Shown: positions 34,132 to 43,741 of the stretch, piece after piece
How positions within the stretch are numbered: the first letter of the stretch is position 1
How the letters are laid out: each line of letters begins with the position of its first letter
Assembly: GCA_036365145.1 (NCBI GenBank)
Contig: JAEOAD010001700.1
Coordinates: 248,001 to 312,000, forward strand
Origin: Orientallactaga sibirica
Lineage: Eukaryota > Chordata > Mammalia > Rodentia > Dipodidae
DNA length: 64,000 nt
Reading direction: 5' to 3'
Notes under the pieces: generated by a model
What the model saw: only the letters and a program-made list of their open reading frames with translations
Database searches by the model: none
What the model was told of the DNA's origin: nothing
Made by a program: the position numbers and the translations under genes

Positions 34132-34156
34132 GAAACAATAAAAACAGATGGAATTG
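34132..34156 (+). CDS. Candidate microexon B3 (25 nt)
   Basis: Acceptor 'ctctctacattacag', donor GTATGT, phase 0 to 1, reading ETIKTDGI. Intact, but its partner A3 is broken. Confidence 0.5.
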
Positions 34157-34380
34157 GTATGTATTCTGGAGTTATTTTTGTATTACTCTACATTTCACCT
34201 TTTCCTAATTGAAACCTTAGATTTTATAATACTTTAAAGGATTCCATTCATTTCTAAACAGTTCTGTATATGCATTCATTCTGTTACATTGTGCACAAGA
34301 AATTCTAGCTTTTATTTTCTTCTGTTCAGTATATTAATGAATGTCAATTGAGTCACCTTTTTTGTCCCACAATCTAGTCC

Positions 34381-35290
34381 ATTGTCTGTGATTTCTAATT
34401 AGGTTCCACACTGGTGTGATACTGTAAGTTGACCCTTGAACACAATGTGGAATGTAGGATTATGCTTATCCACTTGTACATGATTTGTTTTGAGGTTGTG
34501 CTCAAACCTTTGAGATATAGAAACTTATTAGGAGCTATATCAGACAGATCCATGATGACTAATACTTCTTCTGGAAGGTGGCTGTGATGAGACTCCTCCC
34601 TGCTCTGCTCCCATGAACATGTCTTCAAGGTTTGCATTTCCTCCATGATGTGACTGCTACTTTTATTCCAACCCCTGAACTGGAAAGTGGAGGAAAGTTC
34701 CATAAAGTTTATTGTTCTGGAAGGATGTTTCCTGGGTTATGGAACCTTTGGTAACTTTCTAGTATCCTGAAATACCCAAGGTGTATGTTTGATCAGAGAA
34801 TTTTTGGTAGGCTTTGTTTTTATGTTCACTGATGTAACCCTACACCATAGTCTTTGGAATATTCTTGGATCATTTTCTACGAGGAAATATTAAAGGCCTA
34901 GAATACACACCACTTAACATGAAGTATAATTCTGATCATTTCAAGCTTTTTGAATATCAACTGTTGAGGCTTTGAAGAGATCATGAGTGATAGGACACAA
35001 GCACCATTTCAGACTTTGTCCTGTGGCCTTCCTTCCCCTGCAATTAACAGACACCAGTGGCTGTTTATCATTTCTTTGCTGCTGCTTGTTGAGTCTCTGA
35101 GGTCAAGGTGTCTTTGTGTCATGTCTTCCTTCTCTTTCTCATCCCACTTCTACATAGGAGAATGGTCCAGCAGCTTCTCAGGCCTACTTTCTAACTATCT
35201 ACCTTCATACACTCGTGTCCACATAAGGAACCCTCCAAAGTGATTCCTCATTGCTAGTTACCAACATACTGACACTTTGTCTTCCCCTAG
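34381..35290. other. Intron before exon D2
   Basis: No exon or named repeat. The last 140 bp before D2 match the sequence before D1 and D3. A 102-aa minus-strand frame at 34395-34703 is not recognised and probably chance. Confidence 0.45.
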
Positions 35291-35334
35291 ATTCCATGCA
35301 GGATAAAAGTAATGAAGAAGCATCATTGCCTATG
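35291..35334 (+). CDS. Candidate exon D2 (44 nt)
   Basis: Acceptor 'gtcttcccctag', donor GTAAGA, phase 1 to 0, reading SMQDKSNEEASLPM. It is the first of five consecutive exons (35291, 35786, 36014, 36263, 36527) that all have good splice sites and compatible phases with no stop when joined: the best-preserved part of the gene in this window. Confidence 0.6.
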
Positions 35335-35785
35335 GTAAGAGAACTTTTTTGTATTTTATATAAAAATATAGGTGTATGTTAAGTCTATGGACAAACATAA
35401 GTTCCTGGGTGGAGTAGAGTTGAGTGGAAATCATCTACTGATTCCCGGCACTCCAGCATGATTAATGTCACCACATACTTTGTAACTGAATGGTAGAAAA
35501 ATTTCCCTCTGAAATGATTTTCCTTCCTCTAATAAGGATTTTGTGCTAAAATGTATAAGTGGACTTACAAACTACCTGTGCATGAAAAGCTCCTGCCTTT
35601 TCAACTGGTGCCCTTTCTCATAGCTTCCCAGCTGTGTGCTTGAACCACTGTTCCTCTGTGTGATTTCCTTGTTATCGAAAGAAAGCTAGACCCAAAAAAG
35701 AAAAATAAGAAAGAGAGACAGCTTGACCATGTAAAATGTGCATTATGTTCTGATCCTCACAGTGTTTTCTTCTCTATAATTACAG

Positions 35786-35807
35786 GATGCCAGCATTTCT
35801 GACAATG
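35786..35807 (+). CDS. Candidate microexon E2 (22 nt)
   Basis: Acceptor 'tctctataattacag', donor GTATGA, phase 0 to 1, reading DASISDN plus one base. With D2 it makes 66 nt. It is 3 nt shorter than the other microexons, so still in frame. Confidence 0.6.
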
Positions 35808-36013
35808 GTATGAATTCTGAAATCATTCCTTTGTTGAAGAAATGTGTTACTAGTTTATTCCTTATATCCCTGAGTCTGATTTCCTGCTACAAAGGAGGGT
35901 GGGGGTGAGATAAAATTATTCTGCCATAGAGGCTCTGTGGACATTGTGATTGGTCTTGTATGAGCTGGCACTAACAGGATTGTGTGACCCACTCTCTTTT
36001 AACTTTCTTTCAG

Positions 36014-36073
36014 TAATCGGCCAATCCAACAAAAAGAAATCTGTAAGCCAGATAACCCTGAAGAGTGAGGAAG
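36014..36073 (+). CDS. Candidate exon F2 (60 nt, phase 1 to 1)
   Basis: Acceptor 'actttctttcag', donor GTAACT. The open frame reads IGQSNKKKSVSQITLKSEE and joins E2 through a valine codon. It is symmetric on its own, so it can be skipped without a frameshift. The counterparts F1 and F3 are damaged. Confidence 0.6.
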
Positions 36074-36262
36074 GTAACTAATAGCATCCCTGGTCAGACC
36101 CAATCTATCTGCTTTTACCAAGGAGGCTGCTATAGCAACCAGTCAGTCTAGGCTTTGGAGCACACCATGCACACTCACCTGTGGCATTATCTTAGCAGTG
36201 TGCTCTGAGTAAATCATGAGCCATAACCCCAGTGATTAATAGAAACTCTGTTGTCTTCCTAG

Positions 36263-36312
36263 ATTTGAATGAAACAAGCAATAATGAGGAAATATGTGAA
36301 ATGCATAACAAG
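36263..36312 (+). CDS. Candidate exon G2 (50 nt)
   Basis: Acceptor 'gttgtcttcctag', donor GTAAGG, phase 1 to 0, reading LNETSNNEEICEMHNK. It takes the place of an A-type exon before microexon B4; together they make 75 nt. Confidence 0.6.
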
Positions 36313-36526
36313 GTAAGGTGAGCTTTCTTTGATATTTGCTTCATACAGTACTCAGCCTCACATATCTTCTGACAGCATCACATAAGAGACTAACACAGTC
36401 TTTGATGTGACTACTCTTTCCCTTCCTTGCTCTCATTACCCCCAAGTGACTGGGAATCTGAGACCTGGGTAAAGAGAACTCAGTATGATCTGGGATTCAA
36501 AATGTTTTCTCCTCTCTACATTACAG

Positions 36527-36551
36527 GAAACAACAAAAACAGATGGAAATG
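36527..36551 (+). CDS. Candidate microexon B4 (25 nt)
   Basis: Acceptor 'ctctctacattacag', donor GTATGT, phase 0 to 1, reading ETTKTDGN. The sequence around it (about 36340-36830) is a further copy of the block around B1 and B3. The next in-phase exon I can find is D3 at 40401. Confidence 0.6.
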
Positions 36552-36847
36552 GTATGTATTCTGGAGTCATATTACTCTGCTTTTTCTCATTTCCTAACTG
36601 AAACCTTAGAGTTTAATAATACTTTTAGAATTCCATACATTTCTATACATTGCAAATAAGAAATTCTAGCATTTCGTTTCTTCTGTTCAGTATATTAACA
36701 AATGTCAATTGAGTCAATTTCTTTGTTCCACATCATACATCAACCATGGTTGTTAAGCATGTACACCATTAAGTCTAGCCCTATAGACCATGCTCCCAGA
36801 CCTCTGCCCTTATGCCTTCCACTACATTTATCACAACTGGTTTTCCA

Positions 36848-37107
36848 TAGGATAACTAAATAAGTATTTACAAATATTTAATTATAACAATTTGAAAATG
36901 GCCCACAATACCCAATGTCACCTTGTCCTTTTTTTTACTTCTCTAGGTTAAGTAAAAACAGCAGTAATTTTCTTTGTATTGGTAGGATCTATGAACTAAT
37001 AACTGGGACACTTTAGTTCTACACAGGAGTTCTAAACTGTCTGCCTGGGGTCATTGTTACCATGAGAAAGTTATAAGCACATTTCATCATTGTCTATGTG
37101 ACAGTCA
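36848..37107 (+). repeat. Left arm of an inverted repeat
   Basis: The reverse complement of 39548-39792 matches this stretch over about 250 bp ('aatttgaaaatggcccacaa', 'acttctctaggtta', 'ggtaggatctatgaacta' in both). About 2.4 kb lies between the arms. Confidence 0.85.
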
Positions 37108-37339
37108 CCTGTTGTGTACACTTAGCAGAGGTCTGAGTAAAACCTGAGCCACTGCACCAATTACAGTTCCTCTGTTGGGTTCTGAGGTGTGGAAATAACA
37201 ATTTGATTATCAAACTATTGACAACATGGAGAAATAAGTAGCCCATGAGAATTTAAGATGACCTTTCTTTGCCTTAGATAGAAATGTTAACTTTGAGGTT
37301 TTCTGGTTTTAGTAAGGTTGGCCATTAGAATATGATAGT

Positions 37340-37680
37340 GAGTGTGGAAGATACTTTTCATTGCTTGGCCAAACACCCAACCAGAAGCAGCTTATGGCAG
37401 GAAAGGGTTTATTTCAGGCTTACAGAATCCAGGGGAAACACTCTCAGTGGTGAGAGAAACTGGTTCACTTTCATAGATTCATAGCACACAGACATTAAAC
37501 AGCCAGAAAACACCAAGAGCCAGAGTTCAATCTGCTCTGAGTACACCTTAGGGCTGAACTACAAGACCACCTCAGTGACACCTCCTCCAGCAGGCTGCTC
37601 TAGACCCAGTAGGAAGTTAACCTTAATCAAAATCCCTGAGGCTATGGGGACATATTTTCATATACAACCACTACACTGAT
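37340..37680 (-). mobile_element. URR1-like or related rodent DNA element, inverted
   Basis: 'agcagcttatggcagg', 'gggtttatttcaggcttaca' and the end '...tatacaaccactaca' resemble the reverse complement of URR1-type rodent elements. The assignment rests on recall of the general pattern. Confidence 0.4.
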
Positions 37681-37883
37681 CATTATAGAAACTTATAGAT
37701 AATAGATTCTGTTTTCTGGAATGATAAAAGAATAGGTCCTTTCCAACTGTTACCTTAAGCAAAAGGACATTTGAAAATGGAAGCATCTGGTTATACAGTA
37801 TATGTTAAGCCTCTGCCTATTTGTAAGTATTGTCTCCTCCTTGGATAAGTGATTTATAATCAGGTCCTAAAGATAGCTCATGA

Positions 37884-38064
37884 AGATGGAGAGGCAGATT
37901 AGCAATTAAGGCACTTTACTGTGAAGCCTAAGGTCCCAGATTCAGTTTCTCTGTACTCATGTAAACCAGATGCACAAGGTGGCACATGCATCTGGAGTTC
38001 ATTTGCAGTGGCTACAAACACTGGCATATCCATTCTGTCTCTCTCTCAAATAGATGAAATGTTT
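37884..38064 (+). repeat. tRNA-derived SINE
   Basis: Diverged ID/Dip-type element ('gatggagaggcagattagcaa' to '...tctctctcaaatagatgaaa'). Confidence 0.8.
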
Positions 38065-38065
38065 T

Positions 38066-38086
38066 TTAAAATATTCTATTTATTTA

Positions 38087-38132
<46 letters not shown>

Positions 38133-38342
38133 AAGAGAGAGAAAGAGAGAATGGGCATGCCAGGGCCTTCATTCTCTACAAACTCATGAGAGAGTGAGAA
38201 CTAGGGTTTTCATGCTGTACAAGCAAACTCCAGATTTATCACCACCTTGTGCATCTGGATTGTGTGGGTAATGAGGAATCAAACCTAAGTTGTTAGGCTT
38301 TGCAGGGAAGCATCTTAACCACTAAACCGTCTCTCCACCCCT
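38066..38342 (-). repeat. tRNA-derived SINE with (GA)n tail, inverted
   Basis: The (GA)n tract at 38094-38150 is the CT-rich tail on the minus strand; '...ttaaccactaaaccgtctctccacccc' marks the head. A stretch around 38185-38225 is partly repeated. Confidence 0.85.
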
Positions 38343-38892
38343 GAAATGTTTTTTTCAGTAGATAGATGAGATACAGCCTCCCAGATCCTGACTTATTTAA
38401 TGCTGTATTTTCTCCTTGTCTTGGAAACCATTGACATTGTTAGTCCTTCTCCTATGTTTTCAATATAGAAATAAAACCATGTACCAACATGTCCCATGAC
38501 GTAGTTCTTATAATGCCTTTCCTTCTATAATTGTGGATGGCACCAGGGAAAAATGATAAAGTGTTCTAGATTCTTTGGATAGGAAAATGGTCCGTGTTAA
38601 AATATGTACAATATCCTTCCTGCTTCTGTTTGATCACTGACCCATTATTCTGGATTTCTGGAGGTTTAATGATACATACTGAAAAAACTGTCAATTCTCT
38701 TGGCAAAATCTTATAGTCAAGTTTTCTTTACTTCTTGGAAGCAATTGCACTCACCTGAGGTTTATGTGGGCTTGGACTTGAATGCTGGGGCTTGAGTGCT
38801 TCTGTCTTGGGATTTGGAATGTATGTGTGATTCTATCTGAGGTTTCCTTTTTCTCAGAAGGTATTTCAAGCTTACAGAACAATCGCCCTCAG
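38343..38892. other. Stretch without recognised element
   Basis: Lies between the arms of the inverted repeat. No exon or repeat I can name. Confidence 0.4.
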
Positions 38893-38902
38893 CCACTTTC
38901 TT

Positions 38903-39342
38903 TTTTTTTATTTTTTTCTGTATTAGTTATGTACATATTCAGTGTGTAAGCTGCACACATTGGTACCATCTGTACCCTCATCACTGTCCACTCCAAGTGG
39001 ATGTTCCTACTTGGGGATGCTAGTTATCCTCATGGGGATTGTGGGTTGTGCATTGTGGGGGTAGCCATCAATTCTGGGGAAGAGGCAATGTCTCTGTGCA
39101 TAATGTCCCAACTTGAGGCTCTAACAATCTTTCGACCCCCTCTTCCGTGAATTTCCCTGAGTCATGTTGGGTTTGTTTTAGGTCTACTTCAGTGATGAGG
39201 TCTTGGGAGCCTCTGTGTCCCTGGATCTCTGGTTTGGAAGGAGTTGAGTGTTCTCTGTGTCTATCTCCTTCACCCTTGTGCTGACACCAGGTTCACTAAG
39301 AAAGCAGCACTCTTGCTCATTTCCCCAATTACTCTGTATCAA
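38903..39342 (-). mobile_element. 440-bp truncated L1 3' end (type 2)
   Basis: Minus-strand L1 3' UTR beginning at a poly(T) tract, flanked by a perfect 10-bp duplication 'ccactttctt' (38893-38902 and 39343-39352). A textbook 5'-truncated L1 insertion. Confidence 0.9.
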
Positions 39343-39352
39343 CCACTTTCTT

Positions 39353-39547
39353 AAAGCAATCCATGCAAAAACATATACTTGCTGTGAACTGATTTAACTT
39401 AACTCATGCAGTCCTCAGTATATTTACACCTGCAGGTGGATTGTTGCTACCCCTGTTGCAGGACCAAAACGAGCAATCTGACCTTTCATTTGTATGTGGA
39501 CAATTGGAAACATGCATCTAGATTAGTGGATTAATGCTGTTCCTCTC
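39353..39547. other. Stretch between the L1 and the right repeat arm
   Basis: Nothing recognised. Confidence 0.4.
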
Positions 39548-39792
39548 AGATTTTGAAATGTGTTTATGACTTTATCATGAAAACAATAGCCTCATATAGG
39601 CAGTTTAGAATTCCTGTGTAAAATTAAAGTGCCCCAGGTGCTAGTTCATAGATCCTACCCATCAAAAAAATTGCTACTGTTTTTACCTAACCTAGAGAAG
39701 TAATAAGGACAAAGTGACACTGGGTATTGTGGGCCATTTTCAAATTGTTTGAGTTAAATATTTGCAAATGCTTATTTTATTATCCTATGGAC
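39548..39792 (-). repeat. Right arm of the inverted repeat
   Basis: Reverse-complement partner of 36848-37107. Either an inverted local duplication or two opposite copies of an unnamed dispersed repeat. Confidence 0.85.
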
Positions 39793-40049
39793 AAATACTA
39801 GTGATAAATGCAGTGTAAGGCTTTTGCTAGGCTGGAATCTATGTAATCATCAAAACTGACATTAAATCAACTTAAGATCAGCTAAAAAGTGACATGATGA
39901 AACATCTAGATGACTGGATCAATTTATAGTCAAATATTCTTGAAAATGTCAAGAAGACATAGCAACTGAGGTGACTTTCAAAGTGCGTGAGGAATGACAA
40001 GAACCTTCCACTAAATCATAATGATCACTCTAAGCCATCTAGCTTCAGA

Positions 40050-40172
40050 ATTTGCTTTGAAATAGGGTCTCATGTAGCACAGGCCATCTTCAGATTCACC
40101 ATGCTTCCAAGGATGACCTCAAACCCTCCCCAGTGCTGGGATTATAGGCATGAGCTGGCACATTCGTTCTGC
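40050..40172 (-). repeat. Old B1-like SINE, inverted
   Basis: Decayed body ('gaaatagggtctcatgtagcacaggcc...cagtgctgggattataggcatgagc'). Confidence 0.65.
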
Positions 40173-40400
40173 TTGATTCTTTTGTGTTATGTACAGTGCC
40201 TGTAACAGCAAGGCCAAGGCTGCTATGTGTCATTGCTTCCTGCTTCATTCCCATCCTTCTACCCATTGGGGATGGATGAGGAGCAGCTCAGTCCTCACTT
40301 TCTAACCATCCACCTCCATCTGTCCACAGAGAGAAAGCTTCCTGAGTGATTTGTCATTATCAGTTGCCCACATATTGACAGCTACTCTGTTTCCTCCTAG

Positions 40401-40441
40401 GTGTGTTGACATCTGATCAATCAGAGGACTCAGCACAAAGT
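40401..40441 (+). CDS. Candidate exon D3 (41 nt)
   Basis: Acceptor 'ctgtttcctcctag', donor GTAAGC, phase 1 to 0, reading VLTSDQSEDSAQS. The upstream intron matches those before D1 and D2. It is 3 nt shorter than D2, which keeps the frame, and pairs with E3 (66 nt together). Confidence 0.55.
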
Positions 40442-40874
40442 GTAAGCACCTTTCTGTGTTTTATACAGGAACTATGTTTAGTCACTGTGTGCCATTCTTG
40501 GTCAGATATAAGTTCCTGGGTTGGGTGGGGTGGGATTGAGTGCAATACACAACCAATTCCTGGATCCTTAGAACAATTAATGCTGCCATATCCATTATAA
40601 CTGAGTGGTAGAAGGATTTCCCATAGAAATGATTTCCCTTCTTATACTAAGGATTGTGTACCTGAAAGTGTATATGGCCTGAAGGTGTACACTATGCCTG
40701 AAAAGCTCATGCCTTTTCCATTGGTGTCTTTTGTGACAGATTTGTAACTGTGTGACTATTGATTAAACTCACTGTTCTCTGTCTGGTTTCCTAAGTTATC
40801 AAAAGAAAGCCAGACCAATGTGAAGTACACGGTATGGCCTGATCCTCACAGTGCTTCCTTTTCTCTAATTGCAG

Positions 40875-40899
40875 GAGGCCTCCAGCACCACTGGCCATG
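40875..40899 (+). CDS. Candidate microexon E3 (25 nt)
   Basis: Acceptor 'ttctctaattgcag', donor GTATGT, phase 0 to 1, reading EASSTTGH. The flanks match E2 closely on both sides, while the exon is quite different. Confidence 0.55.
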
Positions 40900-41129
40900 G
40901 TATGTCTTCTGCAATTACTAATTCATTGAAGAAATATCTTAGTGCTTTAGTCCTGAGGTCCCTGACTGAGTTATTTCTAGAAATGGGGGGGTATCAATGA
41001 GATGAAATGATTCTGCCAGGAAGGCTGGAAAGAAGTTCTATGCAAGCTGAGGCTGATCTTGTGTGAGCACATGTGGTTTTATGTGGTGTGAGCAGGAACC
41101 CGTGAGCTGCTCTACTGACTTTCTTCTAG

Positions 41130-41189
41130 TCTTTGGTCAGGGCAGATCATGCGATCTCTGCACTGTCAGAAGCTTCAAAGTGAAAATGG
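41130..41189 (+). pseudogene. F3 exon with lost donor
   Basis: Homologous to F2 by position and flanks (acceptor 'ctttcttctag', downstream 'cctggtcaga'). The phase-1 frame is open (FGQGRSCDLCTVRSFKVKM), but the donor position reads 'gggctc'. The gene array appears to end or decay here. Confidence 0.4.
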
Positions 41190-41343
41190 GGCTCCTGGTC
41201 AGATGTAGTGGGAGAGGGTCCTAGGGGCTGTAAAGGTTGTACCTTTCACTAATGAGACATAAGGTGTAGGAAAGTTTTCATGAAGACAAGGGAATATGTG
41301 TGGAAGTTCTGTGCTTTTCCTTTTCAAAGGCATGCTATTAAGC

Positions 41344-41345
<2 letters not shown>

Positions 41346-41386
<41 letters not shown>
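41346..41386. repeat. (TG)n microsatellite
   Basis: About 20 TG units without interruption. Confidence 0.97.
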
Positions 41387-41390
<4 letters not shown>

Positions 41391-43487
41391 TGTGCTTTGT
41401 GTCTGGTTCTTCTTTAAAGCTCTGCTTTCCCAGAAGCCCTATTTCTTTCTTCCTCCGAGTCTTTGCTTGGGATTAGTGGCTCTTTTTGGTTAATGTGCCC
41501 ATGGAGTGTTGTGTAGGGTTTGGGGTATCATCCTGTGTGATATAGAGAATGTGGGGGCCCACAACTCTCACATGGCCCTGACATGCACTTGGAGGTAAGA
41601 TCTTAAGAGTGTGGTCTGTGGAGAAGCAGACCTTGTTCTATGCTTTTTTAGGACTTGTAGCAGCACCTTATGTGCCTCTCTTCCCTCCTTAGTCCTGGCT
41701 TAAAGATCATTCTCGAATTGGATGATGGTGTGTATTTCATCTGCACTCACTGCAGCAGCTCAGTGTTCTGAAAAGTTAACCCAGAACAGATGACCTTGAC
41801 CACATTTCCAGGCTCTGATCTTCAACCCAAACTCTCCTTCCAGGAAGACCAGGCGATGGAGTTCAGAGACCTGGCATTCATCTTGTGTTCCTCTCCACTA
41901 GTGAGAAAGGATCTGAGCTCTTAGCCTCAGCTTTGCTCCCCTTTTAGGCATTCTTGGTTGAGCATCCAAGATGTAGGAGGGTGGGTTTTGGAGTTGTCCA
42001 TCCTTCTGCTCATGTTTCCAGGGTTAAAGAGCCTGGACATTCATGCATCACCTCTCAGTGGATGAACTCTGGGCTTTAGCCTCCCACACATGTTCAAACC
42101 TCGTGTTCCCTCCCCTCTCTTGCCAGGTTTATTTTTCATTCTGTCTATCCTCTGCTCTCTTGGAACTCCCAAATGTTCTACTCTTGGGAAAGTTCTGACC
42201 TGTCTTGTGTTCTTGTGGCACTACTTTATAATGTAAAGAGTCTGTTTCCAAGCATCTTCCATGACACTTGTGCTGTAGGGTCAGAGACTACTCATCAGAA
42301 AGTATATCTGCTTGACTTACAATCTATTCTTGTACTGCTGGGCATGGGATTTTATAGGAGTCTCTTACTTCTGAGTAAGTACTCACCATACTTCTGAGTA
42401 AATACTCAGGATTGACTCCTTTGTTGTGCTTTGTCCTTTTCCCATGAGGTATGGGCTCAGCTTCCTCCCTCACACAGCTCATCAGACAAACAGAAACCTA
42501 ATTGGGAGAGCACATACCACTTCTTAGGGACAACAGACACAGAAAGACAGAAAGCTGAGTCTCAGTAGGTGGTATGAATAAGTTCTACTCAGGGAAGAGA
42601 GGTGAAGGGCTGCAGATGGCTGACTGTAGCAAGCAGGAGAGCTAAACAGACAGGAAAGAGCTGGGTGCTCCAGAGTCAACCAGAAGTTCTCATCCCTAGG
42701 ATGAGACAAATCACAGAAAAATAACAAAAACACAGCAGAAAATTGTTACAGACCGTGATGTTACCAGAGAAGGGGGGGAAGGAGTCACTCACCTAGGATG
42801 TCAACCTAGGACCCCCAGGGAGCATTCAATAATGTGACATAAATTTGTGCAAAACTCCTATTTTGACCCTATCTCCACTCTGTCTGCAGCAAAATCTTCA
42901 TCATAGAAAACTTCCAAAGAACCACCTTTGGGGAAAAATAATGGCTCCAATTGTTAAACCATTTTCTATGGCTTCCCCAATAATTTTTCAATAAAGCTGA
43001 ACATATACATTGAGGTGTTGTGTTTTGTTTCAACATATGAACTAAAATCATTGTAGCTGATCCTATAATTGACATAGAGCTGCCATATGAGGAAGGAGCT
43101 GGGTCTGTTTTGGTTGGATCAAAATAATTTGAGAATGGACTATGGCAGCTGTGGGACCATGAAGTGTACTATTATTTCCTAACCTCATCATGATCACTTC
43201 CTTTAGTGCAGGACTTCTCCATATCATAGCTAACATTCATGGTAAAAAGCTGAGAAATGCACGTGTAAGTTCCATTTTCCATACTGGTGGCAACTTAGAA
43301 TCATCACCTGGTGAGCACTGCCCTGCCTAGGTCCTCAATGTAAGACCATTAGTCTTACATTAGTTTGCTTCCATTCCTCCATGTTTCTGCACCAGCATGA
43401 GCCTGGGCTTCAGTGCCCTTCCTTGCTCTAATTTGCCTCCATGGACAGTTGCCACTCTTCATGTTAGGGCCCTTTCCCTTCTCAAGT
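41387..43487. other. Stretch without recognised gene
   Basis: Starts with a third copy of the non-coding block seen at 28814 and 30425 (about 41570-41720). After that no exon or repeat is recognised; the short frames at 42173, 42524 and 42869 are unsupported. Confidence 0.45.
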
Positions 43488-43741
43488 GGGCAAGAACTTC
43501 ATTCCACAGCCACTCCACCAGACCTTTCTGCTCTGGACACCATTTCCCTCCATGACAGGGATCTGGCATGAGTCCTTCATGGGTTAGATACATGGGGTGG
43601 CAGGGAGATCAATTGGGCAAGAACTTCATTCCACAGCCACTCCACCAGAATTTCCTGGTCTGGACACCATTCCCCATCCTTAACAGGGAGCTGGCCCGAG
43701 TCCTTGATGGGTTAGGCAAATGGGATGGCGAGGAGACGAGG
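43488..43741. repeat. Tandem duplication, two 127-bp copies
   Basis: 'gggcaagaacttcattccac' occurs at 43488 and 43615, and the following sequence ('ccactccaccaga', 'ctggacaccatt', 'agtccttcatgggttag' / 'agtccttgatgggttag') is repeated with scattered changes. Confidence 0.85.

Larger units (their letters stand above)
32750..34380 (+). repeat. Segmental duplication block (copy 2)
   Basis: Counterpart of 11400-13060, carrying exons A3 and B3 and the same introns. By eye the identity is high but with many scattered differences. Confidence 0.85.

Noticed and set aside
11977..41189. Assigning the cassette gene to the SP100/SP140 family
   Set aside because: Only a loose likeness in small Glu/Ser-rich exons; no HSR, SAND, PHD or bromodomain exon is visible, so no symbol is given.
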